From the NCBI RefSeq assembly GCF_031877795.1, contig NC_133971.1:16020825-16084824 (forward strand): a stretch of 64,000 bases of DNA, in the 5' to 3' direction. Below are positions 25,301 through 37,300 of this stretch, piece by piece. A program made the position numbers and the translations under genes. The notes under the pieces are model-generated. The model was not told the DNA's origin. It made no database searches and saw only the letters and a program-made list of their open reading frames with translations. The stretch comes from Strix aluco. Its lineage: Eukaryota; Chordata; Aves; Strigiformes; Strigidae. How positions within the stretch are numbered: the stretch's first letter is position 1; every line of letters begins with the position of its first letter.

Positions 25301-25467
25301 ATATGTTCAAAATGATCATTTCCAGAAAACTGCACAAGACTTAGGAAGTTTAACCAGAATGTTAAAAGAGCTCTTCAGAAAAATGCAACGTAATAACATT
25401 TTGCCAACTCTTTGGATGTATTTATTTATGCTTGGATTTGTGTAAGGAAGTTTCTATGCTATAAATT
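22331..25467. other. Intergenic spacer between CR1 tail and CRHBP 3' end
   Basis: AT-rich spacer. The region at 23290-23412 is strongly pyrimidine-rich on the plus strand, with a run of ten C at 23398-23407. A T-run lies near 24613. Nothing gene-like was seen. Confidence 0.55.
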
Positions 25468-25473
25468 TTTATT
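25468..25473 (-). terminator. Possible CRHBP polyadenylation signal
   Basis: AATAAA on the minus strand, 516 bp beyond the CRHBP stop codon, which would give a 3' UTR of about half a kilobase. Other AATAAA words occur in this AT-rich stretch (for example near 25427), so the choice is tentative. Confidence 0.35.
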
Positions 25474-25988
25474 AAAAACATGTCATTAGAAATAAATAGT
25501 ACATTTATAATCATAAACAAACTAGTAGTTTTTCCACACACTAATGTTGAGTTTACTCTACAAAACGGGAAGCGTATTCCACCATCTATTTTTTTTGTTT
25601 ATACCTGATATAAAAGGATAAAGTTGCTGCATGAAGTTTATACTTATTGTAGGTTTCCTATGTCTCACACTAGATAAACAGAGGGTTTGTGTCTGTTTTC
25701 CTAATAATATTTGTATGGGAAACACAGCCTTCTGTTCTTACTATTGATTTTGGATGTGGTAAATGAGCTTAAATACTTCAGAAAAACTATAATGATAATA
25801 ACGAAGATTAATATATTGGTTGCTTTTTCCTGCTTGCTCATGGGAATGACTGATTTTTATGGAAAAAGAAATATGCTTGTACCATAGAAAGGCTCAATAA
25901 TATCAGCTGGTTAAAGGAAAAATACAATCTTTTTAATTCACCAGAACCTTATTTTCATTATCTATGTGAAAATGTGTGGCCTGGTTTC

Positions 25989-26146
25989 TCAGATACTAGG
26001 AAAGCAGAATTCCTCAATGCTGTTCTCCTTTCTGTTTTCTGCTTCCTGCAGATCAAGTTGATGATATTCAAATGTCACACGGTTGATGTGTTTGCCACTG
26101 GAGACCATTCGCAGCACAGTATTGTCACAGCCAATCTTCATTTGGG
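25989..26146 (-). CDS. CRHBP: CRHBP coding exon 7 (C-terminus and stop)
   Basis: 158 nt including TGA. The acceptor is ccctaactag. It encodes AQMKIGCDNTVLRMVSSGK, a conserved INRVTFEYHQLDL segment and the terminus SIEEFCFPSI, with Cys277 and Cys318 closing the last disulfide. Confidence 0.97.
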
Positions 26147-29100
26147 CTAGTTAGGGAAAAGAGATGTAGAGGAGATACAAAGATACTCGTATGTGAAAGA
26201 GAGGGAAAAGAGATATATAGTGTTGGGAATTACAAAGCATGATACATATACAATTTTGGAAACAAAGCAATTTGTGTGTAGTAATGACTGGCCAGTGGTG
26301 GTATTGCTGACTAAATACCTTCTTTTGTATTTGTTAATTTTACTTTACAGTGGCTTGGGTATTTGATCAAATGTTGTAAACTTTGCTCACACAAATGCCC
26401 CTCTATTCCCATCCACCTGTAGTCTCACATATGCATAGATAGACATGATGCAGAGGTCTGTACATGTTTGCACTTGTGAAGGTATTGTACTGTTAGATAC
26501 CATGAGTGATGGGTAAGGGTAAAGGCACCCTGTCCTGGAGATAGCCAAAATTAACAATATTGAAATGTTTCCTGTTAGAGGGATGCATAGTTTTGTGGGT
26601 AAGGAGGTTCTTCACAGTAACAAAGGCATGTGAAAGTTCCACCAAGACAAACTCAAATGGCAGTGCCCAGCATATGGACTCACTCTGGGGAAAATCAGGC
26701 AACCACTGCTTTAGATGATCCATTGGAGCAAGGGTTTGGCAAAGCCTGTTTCATTTGGGCAACTTGGAGCACCTTCCTCACTGCAGGAGAAATCTGGTGG
26801 GAGAGCAGGGACTGCTGAGATGGGATTTCCCTTCCTTCACACTACCAGGAAAGCACATTTTAATCTCATCGCAGTGCTCAGTATTCACTCAGCACCAGTG
26901 CTTGCCAGTTGAAGCTTTGAACAGTACCTGAACCATTAAGCTGTAGTGTGATGAAAGGCAAGGGACACCACAGGGGTGAAGTGCCAGGCCCATTCCTGCT
27001 CTCCAGCCCTGCAGAAACACCACTTCTCTGGTGCACCTGTTCATACTCTTGAGGTACAACACATGTGCCACAGGGCTTAGTCTGTCACATCGCTGCAACT
27101 CTTTGTACTCTGATGTACTGCATATTAGGGAAACCTTTATATGGGGAGAAAGAGGTCACCAACCTGGCATGATAGTGAAACAGGTTCAGAGCTCCTCCAG
27201 GGTTCAAAGCAGACAGTGGGAGCTCTGGGGCTTTTAGGATATGTGTTACTCCTGCAGCAGAAAAGGAGGCTTTGGAAGCACTGAGCAAGTGAGAAAACAC
27301 TCCTTAACTGAAAATGTAAATGCTCTGCCTTCATTTGTTACAAATTTCCAGGCTCATTTATCTGTTGATACTCTAAGAATCATATGTGTCATAGGACAAG
27401 CATTTTAAAAATATGTGTAACTTAACTTTGTTATAATGATTACTTCAGGGGCAAGTAAAGGCGGCAGTGGGTGTGCTGTATCACACAGCCCAGCCACAGG
27501 CTCAAATAGCTTTAGCTCTCATGTGAAGTTCACCAGTGTAGCAGGGAATCCGGGCTGGGGGGGGGCTCTGCATGACTCCCTCTGGTTAATTATTTTATCA
27601 CATGGAGGTAAGTGGAAGAGGGAGTTCTTACCAGACCCGTGAAAGGAGTGACAGAGATCAGCTAGTGGAAACATCTTGGATGGATCTAAGCCAGTTCCTC
27701 CTAGCAGCTCTACAAAATCTCCCACTCCTGCACAGCCTGCTGATGGTTTCTAAAAAAGCAGAAATTAAAAGTTATTTATCATTTATCTTCAAAATGTAGC
27801 AGTTGTCTAGACACAATCGCAGCCAACAGTATGTTTTAGAAGTCCTCTGTGCTCAAACTGGTGTGAAATCAGGCTGTTCTCATTCTGAGCAACACTACTT
27901 CAATTTGACATTAGTTAATTTCCTTAAGGGATTCCAAAGAAAGACCTAAGTAGGTTCTGAAAATTACTGACAAGTAGTTAACGTGCTGATTCAACTGCTT
28001 TTAGTGCAGATAAGCAATCTGATTCTGGATGCTTAGACACGTAATCAAATCAGTACAGGCATGGGCTGTATGTGTGCCCACACTCAGGTGGCAGGCAGGA
28101 ACTTCAGTTCCACTATAGCATGCTAAAGTGTGCTATTCTGGCAAAATTTAGTTAAAGTAGAAATTAACCAAAGGAGTAGTTTTGTATGATGACAATGGCT
28201 CACTGTATATTAGACCCACAAGTGTTTTTTTCCTGAAAATTAATGCTATTTGCCAAAAACATCTTGCATGGACACTTTGTGCACCTTTGGACCGTCATCC
28301 ATATACTGCTATTTAAGTGCCCAATTTCTTTATTGTTCTCCTGCTTTTGTCCCTTTCCTGCCCAGTGCTGAATAACTCAAAACACACTTGCCCATCTCTC
28401 AAAGCCTCTTTGCTCAGACAATGGCAGTCCCTGTGAAGGACCTCGGTTGCCAGTCTCACTGGCAGCAGAAAGCAAACTTTCTTGCTCCTATCCTTCTGGA
28501 TATTTTGGAATTTGCCACCAACAGCTCTTGTCCTCTCATGTCTGTTCATCACCAAGCCCTAAATGCTGTGGCTAAACCCCAGCCCTGTGCTGTGCATCAG
28601 AGCAGATGGAGCAGAGGATGCTCAGCATGCTGAGTAGGGAATCAGTTGTAAGCACTTTTGTAGTTTCTCCGTGCTAATACATCACTATTGAACCTGAGCA
28701 TCCTTTCCCTGTTCAGAGTAGTTGCTCCTTTCATTAGTTCAAATACAGACAGGCAGCTCTCAGGGAGAGCACTCCTTTCTTTCTAAGGAAATTCTTACCC
28801 TTTGTTATGGGAAGCAATATTTACATGCATTAATGGTAATTTGCATAATTTGATTGCCTCTGCAACATTACAGCGACAACAGACAATAGCGACAGAGACG
28901 GACAAGCTCTCATCTCTGGGGGGAAACCAGAGCCCTCAGCATGTGTGCACATGGTCCGGAGTGCATGTGCCTTAGCAGCCAGCGCCACCGGCTATACCTG
29001 CTTCAACACTTTCCCTCTCCTGTGCCCAGGAAAACTGCACACTGTAGCGATTTCCTAGGAAACAAACAACTCACCTTTAAAAAGAGGCCATTTAAATGTC

Positions 29101-32100
29101 CTAAGATAAGATCAGATATTTTTATCACCACTGGGTAGATTATGGAGAAGCTGCAGTTTCTGTGCTGATGAGGAATGACCATGGTAAACCTTCCCGAGGG
29201 AGTTTGAGAGATGACATTGCAAGCTGGGGCACAGGAGAAGGTACAAGAGTTACTTGTGCAGTCATCACTGCATGTAGCAAAACAATCTACTTTGAGTACT
29301 AGCAAAGAACAGATGATTTAATTACCGTGAGTTACAACCAAATGCTGAAAAATATGCATATGGCATTTTCTGGTGTTCTTGCATAACATTTGTTCCCTAA
29401 AAATTCCCTGCCCATTACTTACCATGTAGCATGAGGTCTGGCAGAACTTGCGGGTGAAGCAGTCAATGGTGAGTTCACACCCCAAATCCATACATCAGGG
29501 GTTCATGTTGTTGAGGCCTTGTTCTGTTTGCCAGTATGAAGGAGGCTAAATATGGATGTGGGACTTTTGTTTAGCTGTGAATGGTTAGTGCCTGATATTG
29601 CCAACAAACTCCTAACTCCTCTTAGCTGGAGTTCCTTATCTTGCAAAAAATCCCATTGAAACTATGGCGGGTACATGCTGATTTTATCTTAAAGTTGAAA
29701 CTTAATAGTTCAGGTAAGGGAGTAGCTCATCACCTGCATGTGAGGCCCAAGGGATCCTCCACTCAGACCTGGAGGCCTGCAGCTGCTTCAGCAGGCCGGT
29801 AAAGGACACAAGCCAGCTCCAGCAGCTGCACACAATAGTCACATCCACAGGCATGAAGCCACATCAGCACGGAGACCCAGCTTGCAGGCCTGTGTCTGAG
29901 CAACTCTGAGTAAGCACAGGGCAGAAATGCCATCATCTTCATCCTTCTCAAGGTAAGGCAGCTAAATCAGACTGGCTTGAACAATAATTATTAAGTGTCC
30001 TGTCCGCTCTTGGAAAAACTATGCAAGTGACTATTATTTGTGCCTTGTCAGCTCACAGGCTTAGGGAAATAACTTGCAAATAGATTCTTGGGATCATATA
30101 ACACTCATAACTATCACATAACAATTCATTGCATTGTTTTTGCTGTCAAAATTTTTCAAATATTTTTTCCTCATTGTTCACCCAGATCTAGAAAATGCTG
30201 AGTTTTAACTCTCTAAATGAATACTATTTGTTCTAGCCAAATGTGTTGGAACATGACAATATTAGCTTGGAAGAGATCTTCTTTGAAAGAAAGAGCCTTC
30301 TGGTCCTGAATATTGAACCTATGCTTGAGTTATCTCTTACACATCACTCACTTTTTTTTTCTTGAGACACACAGTGGACCTGAGTCAAATCCTCAGGCAT
30401 GCAGGTGTGCGTGGCTCTGCTGACATTACCAGAGCCATGTCAGAGCCATGTCAGTGCAAACCAACACATTCATTTTGCTTCCTGCCCCAAACACAAGCCC
30501 TTTTAACAGTATAAAATGCAGACTTACGGAAGAGGTTGGTGTTTTTCTTGACTGTGATGGTAAATCCATTGCCTGGCTGGTGAATCCTGAAGAAGATCAT
30601 TGCCACGTTCTGTGATGACCTGATGCTCCTCTGAATATTGCCACTTTCACAAAAGTCAATGTACCTTTGGGAAGTGGGGAGGGGATGGTCCAAGGAACTA
30701 GGAAATTTCTCTCCTTTGAGTATCCAGCCATCAAATACCTACAGGGTTCAAATAATTGAAAACAAGGCTTTTGCTTATTGATCTGTTAGCAGAGAACAGA
30801 AACATGAAGTATTACAGAACCTGTTTTATTTTGACACCAGATGGGCTGTTGAAATCCACTAATTAAAACCAGAAATTCTTCGTATTTATCAATTTTGTAG
30901 CATTTAACTAATTATTCAAGCTTCAATTCGTATTTAGGAAAGGGATACAAATAAATTTTAATGCTGTCTTTATTTCCTTCAGGTGACAATTTTGGTGACT
31001 TTTTTTAGAGGGAAGCAGTCCTTTTCACTCCAGCATCACCACATTTGCATCAGTTTTTTTATTTCTTATTATTTCAATTTCGTTGTTACTAAGAGAAGTT
31101 TTTGACCAGCTTCATTTGGAAGCCACATGAAACATAAGTCACCCTCTCAAACTCTGGTCATTAAGTCCATTGATCTGACCTGTCATTTTCCACCATCATG
31201 TTTCGCGGCTTGTCATTAATCGGCCCAGAGGCCTTCCAGAGATATTAGAATATAATGAAGCTTTGGGGAGGAATTACTGGGAGAGGTATTGCTCTCTCCT
31301 GGATCTGTTCTTTCAGCTCATCCTAACTACTAGAAAGCAGAATAAATGCTCCCCACTCGGCTGAACCTTAAGCAGCAACCTCTACAAATCTTTCCTTCAC
31401 AAAAATAGCAACAATTTGCCCTCACCATCTTCAGGGAAATGTGTCAGAAATATGTCAGAATTAGAAATCTGTATTAACTCTAGCATAGCTGTGCAGTTGC
31501 CTGCCTTTCTGTTTCAATTCCCTCCTAGCCATTCTCACCTGGTAATTCCTTCTATGCTCCAGTCAATACTTCAAAAATCCAAGGACCAGATCCTGCCATT
31601 GCTTCAGTGACTAATCCTAATGTGAATATGTGTGGGACTTCCCCATGAAAAAGCTGCAGGATCAGTCTCTGGATTTGCTAGAATTGTAAATTTTCAGAAG
31701 TAATGAGATGTGGGTGTTCAAATTACACCAGGGAAAAGCTGCCTGTATAAATATGATAGTATAATGCAGAAACTGGGGACTCCATGATCAAAGGAAGGAA
31801 ATCTCTATAAAGCCTCAAAGATCTCTTGGCATTTTTCCAGCCTCCATAAGTGGCTGTAAGTCTAGGTACAAAATCCTTGGACCCACAAGAGGCTGAAATC
31901 AGCCTCCCTGTAGCAACATGGGGAGAGATTCCAGCCACAGGTATGAGATGGAGAGACAGGATTCCCAAGGGTAAAGGGAGTGGGGGAACAGTATTTCTTC
32001 AAGAGAGAGAGACAGAGAAAGCGCTGAAAGGCAGCTTTCCTCCTTCTCCTCCTCCCCGGAGTTCGGCTTGCCACTGGGTGGGATGGGGCCTGTGCTGTGC

Positions 32101-34228
32101 ACAGCCACCGCAGTGCAAAGGGCAGAGCGCAAGGTAAGGGGACCAGTCAGGGGCCGTTGAGCCTCCTCTTCTCTCCTGAACCAAGTTCAGATTTTGGTCA
32201 AGGCTTCTGCCTGCCAGCAAAATGCACTGGTAAAGTTTTTTGGTACTGGAATATAAATAGCTCTGAGTCATGGACCCCTTTCTGTTCAGAGCCAATGTCG
32301 TGAAAAACTCTAGCAGAGCCATTTGAAAGAAGGCCTGTAACAATCCGCTCATGAATAAGCTGATGCTAAGTGACCTGTGAGTGGAGGTCCTGGAGCAGTA
32401 ACAGCTGTTCAGAGAGTGGTATCATTATCTGCAGGGCTCGTGTGATTCATGGTACAATGAGAAAACCCTCTTAACGGGGCTGAGGGGCTTGGCTCATACT
32501 GACCAAACTTTTCAGTTGGTCCCCCAGGTATGGACACTCAGTTCAGAGGAGCCAGTGCTGCAGTTTGGAGGGGGATCCTCAGCCTGCATCTGACTTTTCT
32601 TTAGGGGGGTGGTGATGGTGGGGGGATGTACCCAAAGTGCCTCAGGGAGGAGGAACAGCCATCCCAGAGGTGGCTGCTTTGTAAAAGCCTGTTCTGCACA
32701 TGCAAACACATGCATGCTCGCGTGCACATGCATTTGTCTGCTCCTTCCACAAGTAGCAAATGCCTCACATGTCAGATGAGAGCAGGGAAGGGGAAGCGCA
32801 GCAGGACTTGCCAACTTCTTACCTTCAAGAAATCGCCTCCTTGGCAGTCAATGTTTACAAAGTCGTAGTCTATCGTGATGAGCTCCTCAGGCTCCCCAAT
32901 GAAGAAGGTCGCGCAGTGCAGCTGTGGTTGGTCTGCAGTGAAGGTGAACTGCCCCTCTATACTCAGCATGTCAATACACCCTGGAGAAATAAGAGACATC
33001 AGGCTGCTGCCTCAGCCTGCTGTGGAGGGAGACCCAGCGCTGGCTCCCACGGTGCAGGGAAAAGGGGAGCGAGGAGAGACCCCCACACTGAGACCCAGCT
33101 GGCAGTGAGGATAGGGAGACCCAGCTGAAGTCTGCTGAGCATTGGAGGATGAATAGTAACTCACAGGTGTGGCACAAGTGTGCAATCGAGGGGTGCAGGG
33201 GGGGATGACACATCAAAGCATCTCTGAGCAGAAAACTCTCTGTGTGTGTATATGCACAAACGCACAAACACCCCGTTCCTTCAGATTTGTCTCTAATCAC
33301 AGTTTTTCCATATGACCAATTCCCTGGAGATGTGACCCTACCCAGGGACACGGGTGGATGATCCCCATCTTCTTCCCATTATTGGAGACCCTCAACTCTG
33401 AGCCCCCACCTCTTTTCAGAGCCCCATTTTGATCCCTCTGCCTCAGCCACAGTTTTTCTGAGCTTTTAACACTTTGTCCTTCTCCCCTATGTTGCAAAAA
33501 CAGCCTGCAGCTCTGTCACTCCCAAATAGCTCCTTTCCCCTCCCTGAGTCCAGAGGTCCCCCCAGGACTCTCCCACCCATCAATGGTCCCCACCAGAGCA
33601 CCAAAGAAACTCACGGAGTGACCGCCGGTAGATCTGCCCTGCAGACAGCTCTCGCTTCAGATCTTCGCTGAGGAGTAGGAAGGGCTCATCTTCACTGGCA
33701 TCCCTCACCTGGTGAAGGAAAGAGGGCAAGAAGAGGCTGGGACAAAGTTAAATGCAGCCTGCTCCCTGCCCCTCTCAAAAACAGGCACCAGCAGATTACA
33801 TCCCTCCTCCAGAAACAGTGCATCTGTGGAAGAGCTCAGTCAGAAAGCTGCCAACCTGCAGTAGAGGGGAACAAACCTGGCACCTAAGAGGTGAGCCCAG
33901 CAGCTCAGTGCACAGTGAGTCGGTTAAATCCTCAGCAAAAAAGTAAGTTTGAGAAAAAGGAGGATAAACAAATGAGGGGGTACACAAGCGTTGCATTAAC
34001 ATTACCCAGGTGAAAGTTTAATGCAGGAGGAGCGGGAATAGGAAGGGAGAGAGCAAAAAGCATGATGCTTGAAAGCTGGGAGTACAAGTTAGAAGACAGC
34101 AGGTAAAAGCACAACGAGGCACTTTAGTCGTCAGCCCAATTGCTCACCTCTAGGTATCTGGTTTCTCCCTTGGAGGCTGCCAGGAAGATGAGAACGAAGT
34201 GGCATTGAAACTGGAAAGCAGACGGCAT
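25989..34228 (-). CDS. CRHBP: Corticotropin-releasing hormone-binding protein (CRHBP), complete 7-exon gene
   Basis: Secreted glycoprotein that binds CRH and urocortin outside the cell and limits activation of CRH receptors. Coding exons on the minus strand are 34228-34148, 33708-33615, 32980-32823, 30738-30528, 29223-29075, 27749-27632 and 26146-25989. All introns are GT/AG and the phases fit. The joined frame is 969 nt, 322 residues plus stop, the same length as human CRHBP. Residues 1 to about 24 are a signal peptide. Ten cysteines fall at 60, 81, 104, 141, 183, 205, 237, 264, 277 and 318, the five-disulfide pattern of the family. An N-glycosylation site lies at Asn204 (NCS). Arg56 and Asp62, reported as CRH-binding residues in human, are kept, as is the Ser234-Ala235 peptide bond known for proteolysis in human. 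No frameshift or missing residue. A TATA box lies upstream at 34328-34336. Confidence 0.97.
27632..27749 (-). CDS. CRHBP: CRHBP coding exon 6
   Basis: 118 nt, residues 232-270 plus one base of codon 271. The acceptor is gcttttttag and the donor is GTAAGAAC. It encodes KPSAGCAGVGDFVELLGG through LADLCHSFHGS, with Cys237, Cys264 and the Ser234-Ala235 pair. Confidence 0.97.
29075..29223 (-). CDS. CRHBP: CRHBP coding exon 5
   Basis: 149 nt, completing Pro182 and ending at Lys231. The acceptor is ctgtgccccag and the donor is GTGAGTTG. It contains Cys183, PHQHRNCSFSIIYPVVIKIS with Cys205 and the glycosylated-type Asn204, and LGHLNGLFLK. Confidence 0.97.
30528..30738 (-). CDS. CRHBP: CRHBP coding exon 4
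   Basis: 211 nt, residues 112-181 plus one base of codon 182. The acceptor is aaccctgtag and the donor is GTAAGTC. It encodes VFDGWILKGEKFPSS, YIDFCESG (Cys141) and RSIRSSQNVAMIFFRIH, the most conserved stretch of the protein. The residues after Cys141 (NIQ) are in a region that varies between species. Confidence 0.97.
30739..32822 (-). other. CRHBP intron 3 (largest intron)
   Basis: About 2.1 kb. No repeat, exon or embedded gene recognised. Short overlapping frames near 31850-32350 are chance frames in a GC-richer patch. The other CRHBP introns (33709-34147, 32981-33614, 29224-30527, 27750-29074 and 26147-27631) also hold nothing recognisable, so the gene body is free of identifiable transposons. 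Confidence 0.7.
32823..32980 (-). CDS. CRHBP: CRHBP coding exon 3
   Basis: 158 nt, residues 59-111. The acceptor is atttctccag and the donor is GTAAGAAG. It encodes CIDMLSIEGQFTFTADQ through NIDCQGGDFLK with Cys60, Cys81 and Cys104, the beginning of the CUB-like N-terminal domain. Confidence 0.97.
33615..33708 (-). CDS. CRHBP: CRHBP coding exon 2
   Basis: 94 nt, residues 28-58 plus one base of codon 59. The acceptor is ccttcaccag before GTGAGGG and the donor is GTGAGT after CACTCC. It contains EPFLLLSEDLKRELSAGQIY and the RRSL sequence with Arg56. Confidence 0.95.
34148..34228 (-). CDS. CRHBP: CRHBP coding exon 1 (signal peptide)
   Basis: 27 codons from ATG (34228) to YLE, followed by the donor GTGAGC in phase 0. 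The sequence MPSAFQFQCHFVLIFLAAS has a short polar start and a hydrophobic core, typical of a signal peptide, and matches the family N-terminus. Translation start chosen by that match and by its distance of about 100 bp from the TATA box. Confidence 0.96.
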
Positions 34229-34327
34229 GCTGACACCTCCTCTGGCAGCTCTCCCTCTCTCCCTGCGGCCAAGTTTCTGCTGGTCTGCGCCAGTAGGCAG
34301 GAGCTGCTGGGGTATCTTGGAGAGTCT

Positions 34328-34336
34328 CTTTTTATA
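34328..34336 (-). promoter_or_regulatory. CRHBP TATA box
   Basis: The minus strand reads cTATAAAAAG, 100 bp upstream of the CRHBP ATG. Transcription would begin near 34300, giving a 5' UTR of about 70 nt. The position and perfect sequence fit a focused TATA promoter, in keeping with a tissue-restricted, inducible neuroendocrine gene. Confidence 0.75.
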
Positions 34337-34376
34337 GAGCTGTTGGGAGGGGAAGCACTTGGTCCCTGTACTGATA

Positions 34377-34395
34377 GGGTAACCCATGGTAACTG
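34377..34395 (-). promoter_or_regulatory. Repeated GTTACC element upstream of CRHBP TATA box
   Basis: About 45 bp upstream of the TATA box the minus strand has GTTACC-ATG-GGTTACC, two GTTACC words around a CCATGG core. The first half resembles an RFX X-box half-site, but the second half is in the wrong orientation for a full X-box. A TGACG half-CRE lies on the plus strand near 34428. Functional meaning is not shown by sequence. Confidence 0.25.
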
Positions 34396-34399
34396 AATT

Positions 34400-37300
34400 C
34401 CTCTTGCAGTGACACAGTACGTGGGCATGACGAGGGTCCAAATCACAGCCACAAATTTTCAAGCTGGTCGAACTCCTCTTGCTGGCAGATGTCTTTTCTA
34501 CTTATCTGTCTGGTGGAGCTGAAAAGCTCTGGGGAGGAGAGCCTGTTGCCGTGCAGACAGGGCACTCGCACAATGTGTTTATTTCCAGTTACTTCAAATT
34601 GAGGAATGAGGAACATCCCTCTCTCCTTCTCTTCTGCTTTCTAGTCCCAGGGCATTTCAGACCTGCAGGGCTCCCTGCCTCCTTGCTGCTCTGTGCCATG
34701 CAGCTCTCTGCAGCCCCAACACCAGGTGCTTCCCACTGGCCAGTTCTGGGTGGGTGCCCCTGCATCCCAGCCAGGTTTGCAGCCTAGGGCCAGAATCCCC
34801 CAGGGGCTGGGGCACCCCTGCTGGCTTCCAGGTCCTGTGCTTGCAGCTTGGGCACAAGGGCTCTGCAGCAAGTACACAGGCAAAACCAGACAGCTCTCCT
34901 TCCAGACACAGCTTTCATACAGAAATCAAGAAAACTTGGTGTTCCCAAGGGCATATTCCCTACAGAACAGCTGATATTGTTCCAGCTCTGATCTTCAAGG
35001 GAAACCTGAGAAAGACCTTCAAAAATTGAACCTGGGCATGAAAATTCATAGCTCTGCAGAATACTAAAAATCAGGAACTCAGCAGAGATATTAGTTTTAG
35101 GATATATTCTTGTTTTCCCCTGGCCCAGCATGAACCATCAGCACTCTGCAACTACCCTTTACCCATCTCAGGCTTCTTGCTAGTATCTCCTTCTGCTCTG
35201 TGTTTCCCTGTCAAATTGTCACTTTGCTTCAGCAATATGAAATAATATGATCCAGACTTGCAACGTTTTAATTTTGCTGATTCTGATTTCACTGTTAGGG
35301 CTTGTGGACCGAAACATTTGCTTGCTGTTTCACCCAACTTGTTGGTTGAAAAACAAATAAATAAATCTTTTTCTGTCTATACACCTGTGGCTCTAAGTTT
35401 ATTATGCAGTAATTCTTATTCTTATGGTTTACTTTAATCTAAACTATAATATTGTTCCATATCTGCATGGCACTTCTGTGAATTTGCCATATCTGCGTGG
35501 GTTTCTAGAGCAGAAAAAATACTAAGGGAATGGAAAACATTATTTTTTAACTTTGACATCAAGTTGCATTCAAAGGTTGTTAAAACTGCTTTGAAGAACT
35601 GAGTAGTTAATGGCTGCATGAACCACGACTAAATTAATTCATCTTCATGTACTTGCTTGAATTGTTTAAATACTGTGATTTAGGCAAGAATTATCAGAGG
35701 ATTATCCAAGGGAGTTCAGAATCTGAAATCTGTTGAAGTCCTTTGGGAATTACAAGTTTTGTTAGAAAACTTCAGGTTTTAGTCCCAACTTGCATTAGAG
35801 GATGATGTCTAGGAGGTTAATCAGGGTGGTGAGAAGTGCACTGGAGACCACCGGGATCATGCAGGACCAGGAGGGGCTTCAGGGGAGCCCAGTCTCATTC
35901 TCTTTTCTTATCACATGTTCACTTTCCGAAGACATGAAATTACATCATGACCCCTCCACTCCCCATCATCAAGGCACTTTGCAGAACCCAGTCCCAATTC
36001 TGTCTGAGATGTCTCAGTTTGCCCTGTGAGCTCCCAACCTAGACCTCAGATGCTGAGTCCTTGAATATCTTCGGTAAAGGACAGAGAGTGTTTGATTGTG
36101 TCAGAATTTGACCAGTTACTGAAGATTTGGTTAAATTCAGCTCCAAAAATGAGTGAAGGACAAATGGCACTGCAGCTAAACCAATATGACTGTCTATTAA
36201 ACCAGCTGTGAGGTGATCTATTCAGAATAAAACATCCCAACAGTGATGTCAACATATTTTAAATTCTTACCCAGGAATAGTTGAGGTCTGAGCTAGCAGA
36301 GCATTTGCTGGTGGAGGTGCCCAGACAAGCAGATATCCCTGGTATGAGTGGAGAACATCCTGGCAGATGAGGTGTGGGGACTGGCCTTCTCCAACTAACA
36401 AGGTGGTGGGAGGGAGGATAGCAGCCATCTCCATGTCTGTTGTAATTTCTTACTCACACAGGACCTATGGTGGATTTGCATTTCCTACACAACACCTGCA
36501 GCAGTTTGCTCTGAGCATTACAAATATTCTGTATAACATTAGTGCAAAAGACACCCCTTGCTGTGGATGTGGACAGAGATTTGAACAGAGATGCTAAGGC
36601 AACCTGTCATCTACTCTGTGTCATCTTCTGCTTCATGTTTCAACTCTGGGCTCAGCCAGAGCCAATGAAGCACGATGACATCCTGCCCAACCTCATCGCA
36701 AAGCCTCGCAGGGCCTGGGGTAATTCCTTGTGTCCTCAAACACAGGGCTGTCCTCAGCCCCCAAACTCTTATATGCTTCCCTTTGTGCAGCTCTAATGAC
36801 TGCATGTATTTGGGATGGGGAACCACAGGCAGAGAGGTGCACCTGACTCAGGTGGAGCCTGGGTAGATAGACCCCCAAAGGGGACCAGTCCTGGGAAAAG
36901 GAGGGGGCTCATCTCCCAGCCGTACATCCTGGCTGTCAGAAGGTGAGAGAGGGTGGGGGACTGCTGCCTCCTCACAGGGTATCACAGGTCTTCTTCCCCT
37001 CTGCACCTCCCTCTGCCTTCTCCAGGGCTGCTTTTGTTTAAGGCCACTCGCAGAGACTGAGTTCTTCAGGAGATGAGATTGTGACTAACAAAGCAAAGAA
37101 AAATTAGCAGTTTAAACAGGGTTCAAAACATCCCTGCAGCATTTCAGAAGGGAAAAGCACCTTCAATGTGATACAAACCCTTAGGCGAATGAGGAGGGTG
37201 TCATTTTTCTTTCATGGGGTTGAGTCATGTTAACACGTTGTAGGACTTTTTTTTTGGTTAATATCAAATTCTATAACACAGTAAAATGCATTCCCAGTCT

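Noticed and set aside
30419-30455. Repeat of cagagccatgt, considered as CRISPR-like or regulatory repeats
   Set aside because: Only two 12-bp copies in an intron of a vertebrate gene, so a trivial duplication.
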